NCBI RefSeq assembly: GCF_020736845.1
Contig: NZ_JAFFQR010000105.1
Span: forward strand, 303,513-367,512
DNA length: 64,000 bases
Direction: 5' to 3'
From: Paenibacillus farraposensis
GTDB taxonomy: Bacteria; Bacillota; Bacilli; Paenibacillales; Paenibacillaceae
Shown: positions 9,189 through 18,886 of the stretch, in pieces
Position numbering within the stretch: position 1 is the first letter of the stretch
How the letters are laid out: each line of letters begins with the position of its first letter
Made by a program: the position numbers and the translations under genes
The notes under the pieces: model-generated
Databases searched by the model: none
What the model was told of the DNA's origin: nothing
Seen by the model: only the letters and a program-made list of their open reading frames with translations

Positions 9189-12100
9189 ATGATCGAAGCT
9201 TCTATTACACCCATTCAAGGTCTATCTGACATGCCAGACAATAGACGATGTTACTTGCCTTTATTTTCTGATCACAGGAGAAATCCTGGACATCCCGAAG
9301 ACGAAAGCCAAGTCGTTTACAACATCCATTTGGGGACAAAACAGGTCAAAGCGATCATGGCATTTGTACAGCAGCAGTTAGGTATGCCTCCGTTTATAAC
9401 AGCCGTATGGTCCGTACTGTTATCTCATTACACCAATCAGTATGCTTTGCCTGTTGTATACTCCATGTTATCAGACAAAGAGGGGGAAGAAGGCCGTCTG
9501 GACTATTCGCTTCTGTTCCAGATCCAGGAGGAAGACGACCTCTTCTCCTTGATGCAAAGGATAAAGCTGGAATGGGATAAAAGGCAGCAAACCAGTATTG
9601 ATCCCCCATCAGGAACGGATGAAGATTTTTTCAATGTGGGTATCGTCGAAACGGGTAGTGACTTTTCATCTCAAGGTTCGAATATGAAAGAGTTTGCACC
9701 TTTATTTGGTATAGATCAGCTAGAGCTTGCGCTCTGCTACCGTTATGGTCCGGATGCCTTGGAATGCGCCATACAATATGATGGCAGACATTTCAGCCAA
9801 AGACAGATCATTAGACTCGCAGGTCATTTTCAGAACCTGTTGGCAAATGCACTCCGTTTTCCAGAGAAAGCGATACTATACCATCCCATGCTAACCAAGA
9901 GAGAATACAAGCAGATGCAGCAATGGAATGCTACGAAACAAGCGTATCCTTTGGACAAAACCGTAGTCCAAATGGTAGAGGAACAAGCTGTCAAAACACC
10001 CGATACGATTGCACTGGAATTTGGAGAGAAGAAGCTGACCTACGCGGAGTTAAATCACCGTGCCAATCAAATCAGCCGTGTGATTTTGGATACGTATTTG
10101 CAACAGGCGCAGGGCGTTTTGCCGCCTGGCACATTGATTGCTATCGTCATGGACAGAAGTGCAGATACGATCCCGTCGATGTTAGGGGTCATGAAGGCCG
10201 GAGCTGCTTATCTACCAGTCGACCCTAACTATCCTGGAGAACGGATTCGATTTATTTTAGAAGATGCACAGGCCCAAATGATCATTACGCATAGCCAGCT
10301 CGTTGCCAGGCTGGATCCATATATTTCTTGTATGGAGATGGAAGCCCACTCGATTATTTGTGTGGATGAATGCTTGATGCAACAACGTGATGCATGCATC
10401 GAAAATTTGAAAGTCAGGGTTAATCCGAACGATCTGGCTTATGTCATCTATACGTCCGGTTCTACTGGAAATCCGAAAGGCCCTCTCATTGAACATGCCG
10501 GACTTGTAGCCTTGATCCCTTACCTTATTGAAAAGTTTGGTATTACCCCAGACTCAAGAGTCATGCAATTCGCATCCATCAGTTTCGATGCCTCGGTCTA
10601 CGAATGGATCGGAACGTTGACAGCAGGCGCAACGCTTGTTGTGCTGTCGGATGAGGAACTGCCTCCTTATGCGGATATTTCAGATGTTCTTGAGGAGAAG
10701 AACATTCACATCGCCATGCTGACACCATCTGTACTGCGAACGATGAAGCAAAGAGAATTACCTAATTTGCGTACTATTGTATCCGCAGGTGAGCCCTGTA
10801 CGTCGGATACTGTAGACTACTGGGGAAAAAGCAGACTATTTGTGAACGCTTATGGGCCAACCGAAGTGACAGTTGTTTGTTCCACTTCAGTATGCAAGCC
10901 AGGGAAAGAAATTACGATTGGCAAACCCGTCTATAACAAACGGTTGTTTGTATTGAATCCGTTTGGCAATCCTGTACCAGTCGGGGTTCCCGGCGAACTA
11001 TGGGTGGGCGGCATAGGGCTTGCCCGAGGATATCTGAATCACGAGGAGTTGACTCGGGAACGCTTCGTTCACAAAGAGATTAACATGGGCAGTGAGTATT
11101 CAGTACAGCGAGAGCGGCTATACAAAACCGGAGATATCGTGAAGTGGACAGCGGACGGTGAACTGATATTTATCGGTCGCAATGACGAACAGATCAAGAT
11201 CAGGGGCTATCGTATCGAACTAGGGGAAATAGAACATCGGCTCCGCCAGCATCCCGATATCCGTCAATGTGTTGTTCGAGCCTGGAAGGACGAAGCCTAC
11301 CACAAACTGGTAGCATATTATACGGCCGCAAAAAAGCTGGAAGAGGCTGAGCTGGCGCAGCATTTAAACGCTGCTTTACCTGCTTATATGGTTCCTTCTT
11401 ATTTTTGTCATATGGATTCAATTCCGGTAAATACGAATGGGAAAATCGATCATAAAGCTCTGCCCGATCCGAAGGGCACCTGGCTTCTCCATGACGATGA
11501 AGCTGCGGAAGCAGGCGAGGACGATTTCGAAAAGCGTATGCTCTGGATTTGGAGGTACATTTTAAAAAGAAGGGATATTGGTGTTAACGACCATTTTTAT
11601 GCGGCAGGGGGAGATTCAATTCTTGCCATTCAGGTCGTATCTATGGCCAGAGACCACGGCATCATGCTTACTCCAAGGCAAGTCGCGGAGCATCCGACGA
11701 TTAAAGATTTAGCTGCTGTCGTTACTTGGACAGACCGTACAAGAGAGGAAGAGCTTATCGTTGATCTGGCTGGCGAATTTGGTCTAACGCCGATACAATA
11801 CTGGTTTTTCGAACAACAGTTCGAAGATCCACATGATTTCAATCAGTCCCAGCTGTTTTTACTCCGTGATGTTGATCCGGCAAAGCTGGAAACTGCCATC
11901 AACCAATTGATCCGATTACATCCAGAGCTTGCAATGGAAATTACATGCGGGGAACACGGATATTCACAGCGCTATCGAGCGGATATTTCCCTTTGCCTTG
12001 CCAGCTACACGATTCAACAAATCGACTGTCTCGAAAGCGAAATTTTAAGCATATGCGATACATGGAACAGACAACTAAATTATGAGACAGGCACGATGAT

Positions 12101-15100
12101 TTATGCAGGAATAATCCAAGGTCATCCTGATGGTAAAGCCCGTTTATTTATGACCATTCATCATTTGGTTATCGATGGAGTGTCTTGGCGAATATTAGTG
12201 CAGGAATTGTATCAATTGTATCACGGTCCAGAGCTGTCTCCTGCTCCAAATCCGTACAAAAAGTGGTATTACGCATTGATGAATTATTCTATCCATGAAG
12301 AGACTTTAAGTCATCTGGAGCACTGGCAAAATGTACAACACCAAAGTGCAGCATTTGTATTGCCAGTAGACCATCGCCCAGAACATAAAAAGAGCGGCGA
12401 GTCTTCGGAAATCGTTACAATGCTTACACCGAACGATACGCAGCTGCTTTTGCACCATTGCTCTCAGGCTTATCATACCGAGATCAATGACTTGCTGCTT
12501 ACGGCCTGGTCATTGGCGCTCTCTGCATGGTCTGGGCAGCAGGAGATTGCGTTTCGGTTAGAAGGTCATGGACGTGAACACGTTGTATCCGATATGGATT
12601 TGACCAGAACCATCGGTTGGTTCACCTCGATGTTTCCGGTATGCATTCAGGTTTCGGATACTTGCTCCTTGGGAGCGATGATTAAATCTGTCAAAGAGCA
12701 GCTGCGCAGAATTCCTCACCGCGGCATATCCTACGGTGCTTTGAAATACTGCCATCCGAACGAAGACATTCGTTCCAAGTTGGCAGGTTCAGAGCCTCAG
12801 GCCCTGTTTAATTATTTAGGACAATTCGATCAGGCGAATAGAAATGGACAAAACCAGTGGTTAGGTTTTACGAGTGACGCAGCACAGGACCACAGCTCAC
12901 CGCTGAATCACGGAACAAACCTATTGGAACTCAACTGTTCCATTGTTCACGGACAACTGCATTTGTTCATGAAATATAGCAAACGTCACTATACAGAATC
13001 GAGCATTAAGCAGTTGATGGATGCTTTTATATCACATCTGCTTACGATCATCGAGCATTGCAGCCGGACTGAACACGAGGAGTTTACACCGAGTGACTTT
13101 CCATTCGTTACATTAAATCAACAAGAGCTGGATCAGATCGTAAACACCTATCATATGCAATATGGTCTGGATAAAATGCTGTATCTAAGCCCTTTACAGG
13201 AAGGACTGCTGTTTCATTATTTAGATCATCCCGCTTCCGATCAATACTTCGTGCAGGTCTGCTGGAAATATTATGGAAGACCAGAGACAACCCGTTACCA
13301 GGAAGCATGGGACCGCGTCATTGCCGAAAATGACTGCTTGCGAACATGTTACATTTGGGAAGAGCTGGTCAAGCCCATACAATGTGTGATTCGAAAAGCA
13401 GAATTAGACTGGGTGTTGCTGGATTTTACAGCAGAACAACCAGAGCGGCAGCATGAGTACATCGAACAATGGATGACACTGGATCGTGAGCGCCGTTTTG
13501 ATCTGAGACTGCCTGCGTACCGCATAACACTGATTCAGACTAGCCCGGAAGAATGGACAATCATCTGGAGCTACCATCATATTTTGCTGGATGGCTGGAG
13601 CCTGCCGTTACTGCTGAATCGGGTTCATGAGCTTTATGATTGCAGCCTGCAAAACAAGATGCCTCAGCATAACTTGACTCGCTCTTTTGAAGCTTTTATC
13701 CGCTGGCAGAACGATAAGGATCAGACGGAGGCCGAATCATTCTGGAAGCCTTATTTGGCTGATGTAACGGAGTCAACCCTTCTGCCGATCGAAAAGGGCA
13801 GCATACTTCCCGATGCCCATCAACCGATAGAGAAACAGCGGATCAAAACTCTTCATATGGATTCAAGCTTAACCAAGCGTATCGCTGCTTTTGTACAGCA
13901 GACACAAGTTTCGCTAAATACTCTGGTGCAGTTTGCATGGGGCAAAGTGCTACAGGTCTATCATGATGCAGATACAACCATATTTGGCATGGTCGTATCC
14001 GGGAGGGGATCGGATCTTTCAAAAGCGGATCGCATTACAGGTATGCTGATTAATACCCTGCCCTTGGTTATGCATTGGAATGTAGAGGAAACCATCACTG
14101 AATATGTAGGGAAGCTGCACCAAACCATTCAGAAGCTGAATGACTATAGCTATGTGAGTCTGAATGAGCTGAAGGGCTGGAGCGCTATTCAAGGACATAA
14201 CATATTTTACAGCATTGTAGCATTCGAGAATTATTTGAATGACTACCGGCAACCCGCAAGTGAACTGAAGATGTCGGCTATGGAGGAGCGTGAGAAGACC
14301 AATTATCCCATGACCATCACCATTGCCAGCGATGGAGAACAGGTCACCATCAAGTTTATTTACGATGCGGATCGCTTGAAACAGGACACCGTTCACCGAC
14401 TGGCAGAGCATCTGCTAAATACCTTGCAATATGTGCTGGACAATCCGCATCACTCCGTCGGACGCATTTGCTTTATGAGCAAGTCTGAATATGATCGAGT
14501 CGTCTACGATTGGAACGATACGTATACAGCGTATCCCAGAGACCGGACTATTGTTGACTTGTTCCAGGAACAAGTGGAGCTTCGGACTTTACAGCCTGCC
14601 GTCATTGCGCACAACCAGATTATGACTTACCACACCCTCAACCAAATGTCTCAGCGCATGGCCAATAGGCTAACGGCAGAAGTAGACTGTGACGGGAAGT
14701 TTATCGGAGTGTACTTACCGCGCTCTTCCGAATTTATGGTCTCCATCTTGGCGATCCTGAAGGCGGGATATGCCTATGTTCCCATAGACCCCACTTTTCC
14801 GGCAGACAGAACCCGTGAATTGATCTTAGACGCCAGACTGGATACCATCATTACCTCGCAGGAAGGAGCGAAAAGTATTTTCGAGGCCTGTAAGGGAATC
14901 CATTTAAAACTGATATATACAGAGCATTTTGACCCAACTGGAGTTACAAAGGAAGACAAGGACAATATAATTGCTCCCCATGACCTCGCTTACCTGATGT
15001 ATACATCAGGCTCGACGGGAAAACCAAAAGGGGTTATGGTAGAACATCGCAATGTCATCCGCTTGGTCAAAAACGCCCGCTACTTCCCGTTTTCCTCTGA

Positions 15101-17735
15101 TATGAGGTTGCTCTATACAGGTTCGCCCGTCTTTGACGCTTCTACATTTGAAATTTGGGGGACGCTGCTGAATGGAGGCCAATTGTTTGTCGTTTCACAG
15201 GATGATCTTTTAAATATTCATACGCTGGAGCTGCAAATGAAAGAGTGGAACATTAATACATTATGGCTAAGTTCTGCACTGTGCAATCAATGGATTGAAG
15301 AAAATGAAGCGATGTTTGCCGGGCTCGAATGGCTGACCGTAGGCGGGGAAGTTTTGTCCGTTAAGCATATAAATCGTATCCGGCTCGCCTACCCGAAGCT
15401 TTCCATCCTCAATCTATATGGTCCAACAGAGAACACTACATTTTCGACGAGCTACCGGATCGAAGAGCCTTTTGAACACGATATTCCCATTGGTAAGCCG
15501 ATCAGCAATTCAACTTGCTATATTCTGGATAAACGGGGTCGTGTTCAGCCTGTCGGGGCAGTCGGAGAGTTATATGTAGGAGGAGACGGGGTAACAAGAG
15601 GGTATTGGCTGCAAAAGCAGCTGACACAGTATGCGTTTATTCCCAATCCACATCCTTCTGTCAGAGATCGTGAAAGAGGGACCAACCTGGTTCTCTACCG
15701 TACAGGAGATCGGGCGAGATGGCTGCCAGACGGTAATATCGAGTATGTTGGACGGGTTGACAATCAGGTGAAACTGCGCGGCTATCGAATCGAACCCGGA
15801 GAAGTGGAGTGCCGTCTTAGCAGCTACCCTGTTGTAAAAGAATGCCTGGTTGTGGCCCGGGAGATACACGGTGATTTACGACTGATTGCATACTATACAG
15901 CGGAAGAGGAAGAACACGAGGATCAGCTTCATGCTTTTATGGCTGACGGTCTTCCATCTTACATGCTGCCATTTCGTTACGTCTGGCTAAGGTTATTCCC
16001 ATTAACGCCTAACGGGAAAGTTGATCGTAAAAAGCTTCCTGTGCCGGTAATTGATAGCAGGAAACAAGAATTCAATCCTGAAGCCAAAACCGAACTGGAA
16101 CAAATCATAGTAGAGATCTGGAGCAAGGTACTGAAGCTTGAACACATCCGCAAGGATGCAGATTTTCATGCGTTGGGAGGACATTCACTTCATGCGCTGC
16201 GTATAGCCAGCCTGCTGCAAAAAAGCGGCTATTCGATGACAGTCAGCCAAATATTTCGCGAACAGACCATTGAACGATTGGCCCTTTCATTAAGCAGGGG
16301 ACTGGATACACCCACTGTACTTGACCCGGGTAAGCATGCGTCATCTGTTCAGTTCATGAGAAAAGCATACCCGGACGATGGATTTCCGCTGTCTGCTGTT
16401 CAAAAACGTTTTTTCCAAAGAGATCTGGCGAATCGCAATATGTTTAATGTGCCTTACCTGGCTTTGCTCAAGAAATATATCTCCAGAGAAATGCTGAACG
16501 CGTCGCTTGAGGTTCTAATGAACAAGCATGCGTCACTACGGCTGTCATTTGCCCAACTGGATGATGAATGGTATCAGTATGAGCAGAAGCTAAGGGCAGC
16601 ACAGGTTGTTTCTTACGTGGATTTACAAGCTATTTCAGGATTACATGACGCTTATATTTCAGAATACTGCGCGAAGGTTCAGCATGAATTTGACATCGAG
16701 GATGGCCCTTTATGGAAAGTGGTGCTGTTCGATCACTATGGTGAACAAAGACGACAGGTGATACTGCTCCTGTTCCATCATTTAATTTTTGATGGCATAT
16801 CCATACACATTTTTGTAGAAGATTTGAGCCAGCTTCTCTTGCACGGAATGGGGGGCGATTTGGCATTAAAAAGGGAGGAAAGCAGCAGCTATCGGGATTG
16901 GTGCATGGCGTTGACACAATATGCAGCGAAAGGCATTTCTTCTGATGCAGCAACCTTTTGGAGAAAGGTGGTAGAAGGCGGTGAGTCATTACAGGTCGAC
17001 AGGGAATCGGAGATACAGCCTCTTCATCGCCACATGACAACCATAACGCATGATGTGCTTGAGGGAGAAGAGCATATCCGTCTTTTAAAAGCATGGGCTG
17101 TAAAGCAGCATACTACACCCTTTAGCATCATATTAGCGGCAATGTCACAGGCTTGTTTCCAATTAAAAAAGCAAGCAGATTTGCTGCTGCATGTGATGTC
17201 TTATCAACGCGAGTCTTTTTTGCAGGGGATGGTTATTGACCGTACAATCGGTTTTTTTGCCGGAGCTTACCCCATTCGCATTCAGATTCCGGAAGAAGAA
17301 CTGCCGCAAAATGGGGGGATTCTACTGGAGCATGTCAAGCATACGCTGCAACATATTCCATCTGAAGGAATGGATTATTTTATTTTGCGCCATATGATAC
17401 AGGAAATTCACCCCGATTCGGAGCTGCTGGAAGACGGAACACACATGCTTTTCCATTATCAATCGGAGGAAATGAGTGGGACGGCGAATGATTTTTATGA
17501 GCCTTTGATCCTTCCTTACGGAAATACGAATGCGGAAAACAATCCCTCCGCTTACAAGCTGAATATGACGGCAAGTCTTAAACGAGACAGATTAAGTTTA
17601 ACCTGCTATTACAGTTCACTGCACTATGAAGACCAGACAATCGCAGGGCTTGTACGTTTAATATCTATGCATCTGAGCCAAAGCATTGGTGTACGTCCAT
17701 ATACGATGATAGAAGAGGAGAGCTTCCGGCTATGA
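9189..17735 (+). CDS. Non-ribosomal peptide synthetase, two-module protein with terminal E-like domain
   Basis: The 2848-residue protein has, in order: only the C-terminal lobe of a condensation domain (about 30-225, no HHxxxDG); A1 (about 235-765; TSGSTGNPKG near 421); carrier with AGGDSI near 809; a full epimerization domain (HHLVIDG near 990, EGHGRE, NYLGQFD near 1207); a full condensation domain (HHILLDG near 1462); A2 (TSGSTGKPKG near 1938); carrier with LGGHSL near 2332; and a terminal C-superfamily domain (HHLIFDG near 2529) with epimerase-like RTIGFF and a degenerate NYLG region. There is no thioesterase. Pocket readings by eye are about DAYMVAAVVK (hydrophobic or aromatic) and DAFWTGLTFK (valine-like). 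The middle residue is probably D. The stop overlaps the start of the glycosyltransferase gene by four bases. Confidence 0.9.
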   Translation: MIEASITPIQGLSDMPDNRRCYLPLFSDHRRNPGHPEDESQVVYNIHLGTKQVKAIMAFVQQQLGMPPFITAVWSVLLSHYTNQYALPVVYSMLSDKEGEEGRLDYSLLFQIQEEDDLFSLMQRIKLEWDKRQQTSIDPPSGTDEDFFNVGIVETGSDFSSQGSNMKEFAPLFGIDQLELALCYRYGPDALECAIQYDGRHFSQRQIIRLAGHFQNLLANALRFPEKAILYHPMLTKREYKQMQQWNATKQAYPLDKTVVQMVEEQAVKTPDTIALEFGEKKLTYAELNHRANQISRVILDTYLQQAQGVLPPGTLIAIVMDRSADTIPSMLGVMKAGAAYLPVDPNYPGERIRFILEDAQAQMIITHSQLVARLDPYISCMEMEAHSIICVDECLMQQRDACIENLKVRVNPNDLAYVIYTSGSTGNPKGPLIEHAGLVALIPYLIEKFGITPDSRVMQFASISFDASVYEWIGTLTAGATLVVLSDEELPPYADISDVLEEKNIHIAMLTPSVLRTMKQRELPNLRTIVSAGEPCTSDTVDYWGKSRLFVNAYGPTEVTVVCSTSVCKPGKEITIGKPVYNKRLFVLNPFGNPVPVGVPGELWVGGIGLARGYLNHEELTRERFVHKEINMGSEYSVQRERLYKTGDIVKWTADGELIFIGRNDEQIKIRGYRIELGEIEHRLRQHPDIRQCVVRAWKDEAYHKLVAYYTAAKKLEEAELAQHLNAALPAYMVPSYFCHMDSIPVNTNGKIDHKALPDPKGTWLLHDDEAAEAGEDDFEKRMLWIWRYILKRRDIGVNDHFYAAGGDSILAIQVVSMARDHGIMLTPRQVAEHPTIKDLAAVVTWTDRTREEELIVDLAGEFGLTPIQYWFFEQQFEDPHDFNQSQLFLLRDVDPAKLETAINQLIRLHPELAMEITCGEHGYSQRYRADISLCLASYTIQQIDCLESEILSICDTWNRQLNYETGTMIYAGIIQGHPDGKARLFMTIHHLVIDGVSWRILVQELYQLYHGPELSPAPNPYKKWYYALMNYSIHEETLSHLEHWQNVQHQSAAFVLPVDHRPEHKKSGESSEIVTMLTPNDTQLLLHHCSQAYHTEINDLLLTAWSLALSAWSGQQEIAFRLEGHGREHVVSDMDLTRTIGWFTSMFPVCIQVSDTCSLGAMIKSVKEQLRRIPHRGISYGALKYCHPNEDIRSKLAGSEPQALFNYLGQFDQANRNGQNQWLGFTSDAAQDHSSPLNHGTNLLELNCSIVHGQLHLFMKYSKRHYTESSIKQLMDAFISHLLTIIEHCSRTEHEEFTPSDFPFVTLNQQELDQIVNTYHMQYGLDKMLYLSPLQEGLLFHYLDHPASDQYFVQVCWKYYGRPETTRYQEAWDRVIAENDCLRTCYIWEELVKPIQCVIRKAELDWVLLDFTAEQPERQHEYIEQWMTLDRERRFDLRLPAYRITLIQTSPEEWTIIWSYHHILLDGWSLPLLLNRVHELYDCSLQNKMPQHNLTRSFEAFIRWQNDKDQTEAESFWKPYLADVTESTLLPIEKGSILPDAHQPIEKQRIKTLHMDSSLTKRIAAFVQQTQVSLNTLVQFAWGKVLQVYHDADTTIFGMVVSGRGSDLSKADRITGMLINTLPLVMHWNVEETITEYVGKLHQTIQKLNDYSYVSLNELKGWSAIQGHNIFYSIVAFENYLNDYRQPASELKMSAMEEREKTNYPMTITIASDGEQVTIKFIYDADRLKQDTVHRLAEHLLNTLQYVLDNPHHSVGRICFMSKSEYDRVVYDWNDTYTAYPRDRTIVDLFQEQVELRTLQPAVIAHNQIMTYHTLNQMSQRMANRLTAEVDCDGKFIGVYLPRSSEFMVSILAILKAGYAYVPIDPTFPADRTRELILDARLDTIITSQEGAKSIFEACKGIHLKLIYTEHFDPTGVTKEDKDNIIAPHDLAYLMYTSGSTGKPKGVMVEHRNVIRLVKNARYFPFSSDMRLLYTGSPVFDASTFEIWGTLLNGGQLFVVSQDDLLNIHTLELQMKEWNINTLWLSSALCNQWIEENEAMFAGLEWLTVGGEVLSVKHINRIRLAYPKLSILNLYGPTENTTFSTSYRIEEPFEHDIPIGKPISNSTCYILDKRGRVQPVGAVGELYVGGDGVTRGYWLQKQLTQYAFIPNPHPSVRDRERGTNLVLYRTGDRARWLPDGNIEYVGRVDNQVKLRGYRIEPGEVECRLSSYPVVKECLVVAREIHGDLRLIAYYTAEEEEHEDQLHAFMADGLPSYMLPFRYVWLRLFPLTPNGKVDRKKLPVPVIDSRKQEFNPEAKTELEQIIVEIWSKVLKLEHIRKDADFHALGGHSLHALRIASLLQKSGYSMTVSQIFREQTIERLALSLSRGLDTPTVLDPGKHASSVQFMRKAYPDDGFPLSAVQKRFFQRDLANRNMFNVPYLALLKKYISREMLNASLEVLMNKHASLRLSFAQLDDEWYQYEQKLRAAQVVSYVDLQAISGLHDAYISEYCAKVQHEFDIEDGPLWKVVLFDHYGEQRRQVILLLFHHLIFDGISIHIFVEDLSQLLLHGMGGDLALKREESSSYRDWCMALTQYAAKGISSDAATFWRKVVEGGESLQVDRESEIQPLHRHMTTITHDVLEGEEHIRLLKAWAVKQHTTPFSIILAAMSQACFQLKKQADLLLHVMSYQRESFLQGMVIDRTIGFFAGAYPIRIQIPEEELPQNGGILLEHVKHTLQHIPSEGMDYFILRHMIQEIHPDSELLEDGTHMLFHYQSEEMSGTANDFYEPLILPYGNTNAENNPSAYKLNMTASLKRDRLSLTCYYSSLHYEDQTIAGLVRLISMHLSQSIGVRPYTMIEEESFRL

Positions 17736-18613
17736 AAATATATGAATGTTGTCCTTTTTTTAATGAAAATCGGATTGCAGATATTAAAATCAAAGAAAAC
17801 GGCCGCTGGATTGACGAGCTGCACGTGATCGAAGCCAACAAGACGTTTAGCTATGCGGACAAGCCTAGCAACTTTAAAGCAGAATATCTGGGTCCCAAGG
17901 TCATTCATCATCCATTTCATGCAGATCATTTGTTTCGTGCGCCTGAGAAGCATTCATTATATTTTGATGTCAATAGCTGTGGTGCGGATAACTTTGACTG
18001 CTGGTACTGGCGTCTGCTCAGCTATAACAGCGCGTTTTACAATGAGGCGTGCCAAAGAAACAGTAGTACCTCTATCTTGCGGGAGCAGGTGGAGGACGAT
18101 GATGTAATCATTTTGGCTGACTTCGATGAGATCATTGATAGCCGGATGGCTGATCGGATTGTTTCGGAAGTAAAGAAACACCAGATTATTACGATTAAAA
18201 TGCACTATTCTGTATTCTTCCTGAATCTTTTTTGCCAATCGAACCATGGTGCTCCTCACTGGAGCTATCGTGTGTTCGTCATGACGGGCCGATACTTCAA
18301 AAGTATGCCGTTCTCACCCGACTATCTGAGGAAGAAGGGAATTGCTGAAGCGCTGTATCAGGACATTTATTGCCTGGAAGAACCGGCTGGGTTCCATCAT
18401 TCATGGCTGGAATATCAGAAAACTGCGCTTCCCAAGCTGCAGGCCTTTGCCGCCAATGTAGAGGATAAAAGTATACTGAATGCAGATTATATTGATCAAT
18501 GTTTAAATGATAAAAAGCTCTACTATATCGATACCGAGCTTTATGTTGATAACACAAAAGTGTTTTTGAGCAGTCTGCAGGAACTTGAAACAGAAGATCT
18601 TTGGTATAAGTGA
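17732..18613 (+). CDS. GT17-like glycosyltransferase
   Basis: This 293-residue protein resembles family 17 glycosyltransferases (Glyco_transf_17, the beta-1,4-N-acetylglucosaminyltransferase III family): N-terminal IYECCPFFNE, then VIEANKTFS, the metal-binding DFDE near residue 130 and a late GFHHSWL. No signal peptide or membrane segment is seen, so it probably acts in the cytosol. Its ATG overlaps the NRPS stop codon (ATGA), the tightest possible coupling, which suggests that it glycosylates the peptide or a precursor. GT17 enzymes are known mainly from glycoprotein and polysaccharide synthesis, so this partnership is unusual. The sugar donor and the acceptor residue cannot be read from sequence. 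Confidence 0.75.
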   Translation: MKIYECCPFFNENRIADIKIKENGRWIDELHVIEANKTFSYADKPSNFKAEYLGPKVIHHPFHADHLFRAPEKHSLYFDVNSCGADNFDCWYWRLLSYNSAFYNEACQRNSSTSILREQVEDDDVIILADFDEIIDSRMADRIVSEVKKHQIITIKMHYSVFFLNLFCQSNHGAPHWSYRVFVMTGRYFKSMPFSPDYLRKKGIAEALYQDIYCLEEPAGFHHSWLEYQKTALPKLQAFAANVEDKSILNADYIDQCLNDKKLYYIDTELYVDNTKVFLSSLQELETEDLWYK

Positions 18614-18634
18614 AGCAAGCTTTACTTGCCGTCC

Positions 18635-18675
18635 GAGAAACCCGGTTCATATAAAACTTGGGTTTCTCTTTTTCT
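18635..18675 (+). terminator. Terminator of the NRPS-GT17 operon
   Basis: A perfect 9-bp stem (GAGAAACCC / GGGTTTCTC) is followed by a T-rich tail, 22 bp after the glycosyltransferase stop. It separates this operon from the ADP-ribose operon. Confidence 0.85.
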
Positions 18676-18738
18676 TCATTAGAAAATGGAGCGGCTCATA
18701 TCCTTAATCTTTTTTAATACAGATTTTATGGAGATAAG

Positions 18739-18767
18739 TTGACGAAGCTATATTTATATATTACTAT
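18739..18767 (+). promoter_or_regulatory. Probable promoter of the NUDIX-NADAR-PARG-kinase operon
   Basis: TTGACG at 18739-18744 and TACTAT at 18762-18767 are separated by 17 bp within a very AT-rich stretch. The NUDIX start codon is about 120 bp downstream. NrtR-type regulators often control their own operon, so an operator may lie in this leader, but I could not pick one out. Confidence 0.5.
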
Positions 18768-18886
18768 ATTGATATTAACATTTTGTTTTTATCACGACGG
18801 TAAGATTAAAATACCAACATAGGCTATAATCGCTTTTTTGCTTTTGAAGGCGACAATAATCATATACGAACAGGCAGGTGACGCTG

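Noticed and set aside
8997..9200. Frameshift or missing sequence joining the two NRPS genes into one
   Set aside because: The first gene ends in a recognisable domain end, and the second has its own AAAGGGGG ribosome site and start; nothing suggests a broken single gene, although the half condensation domain remains unexplained.
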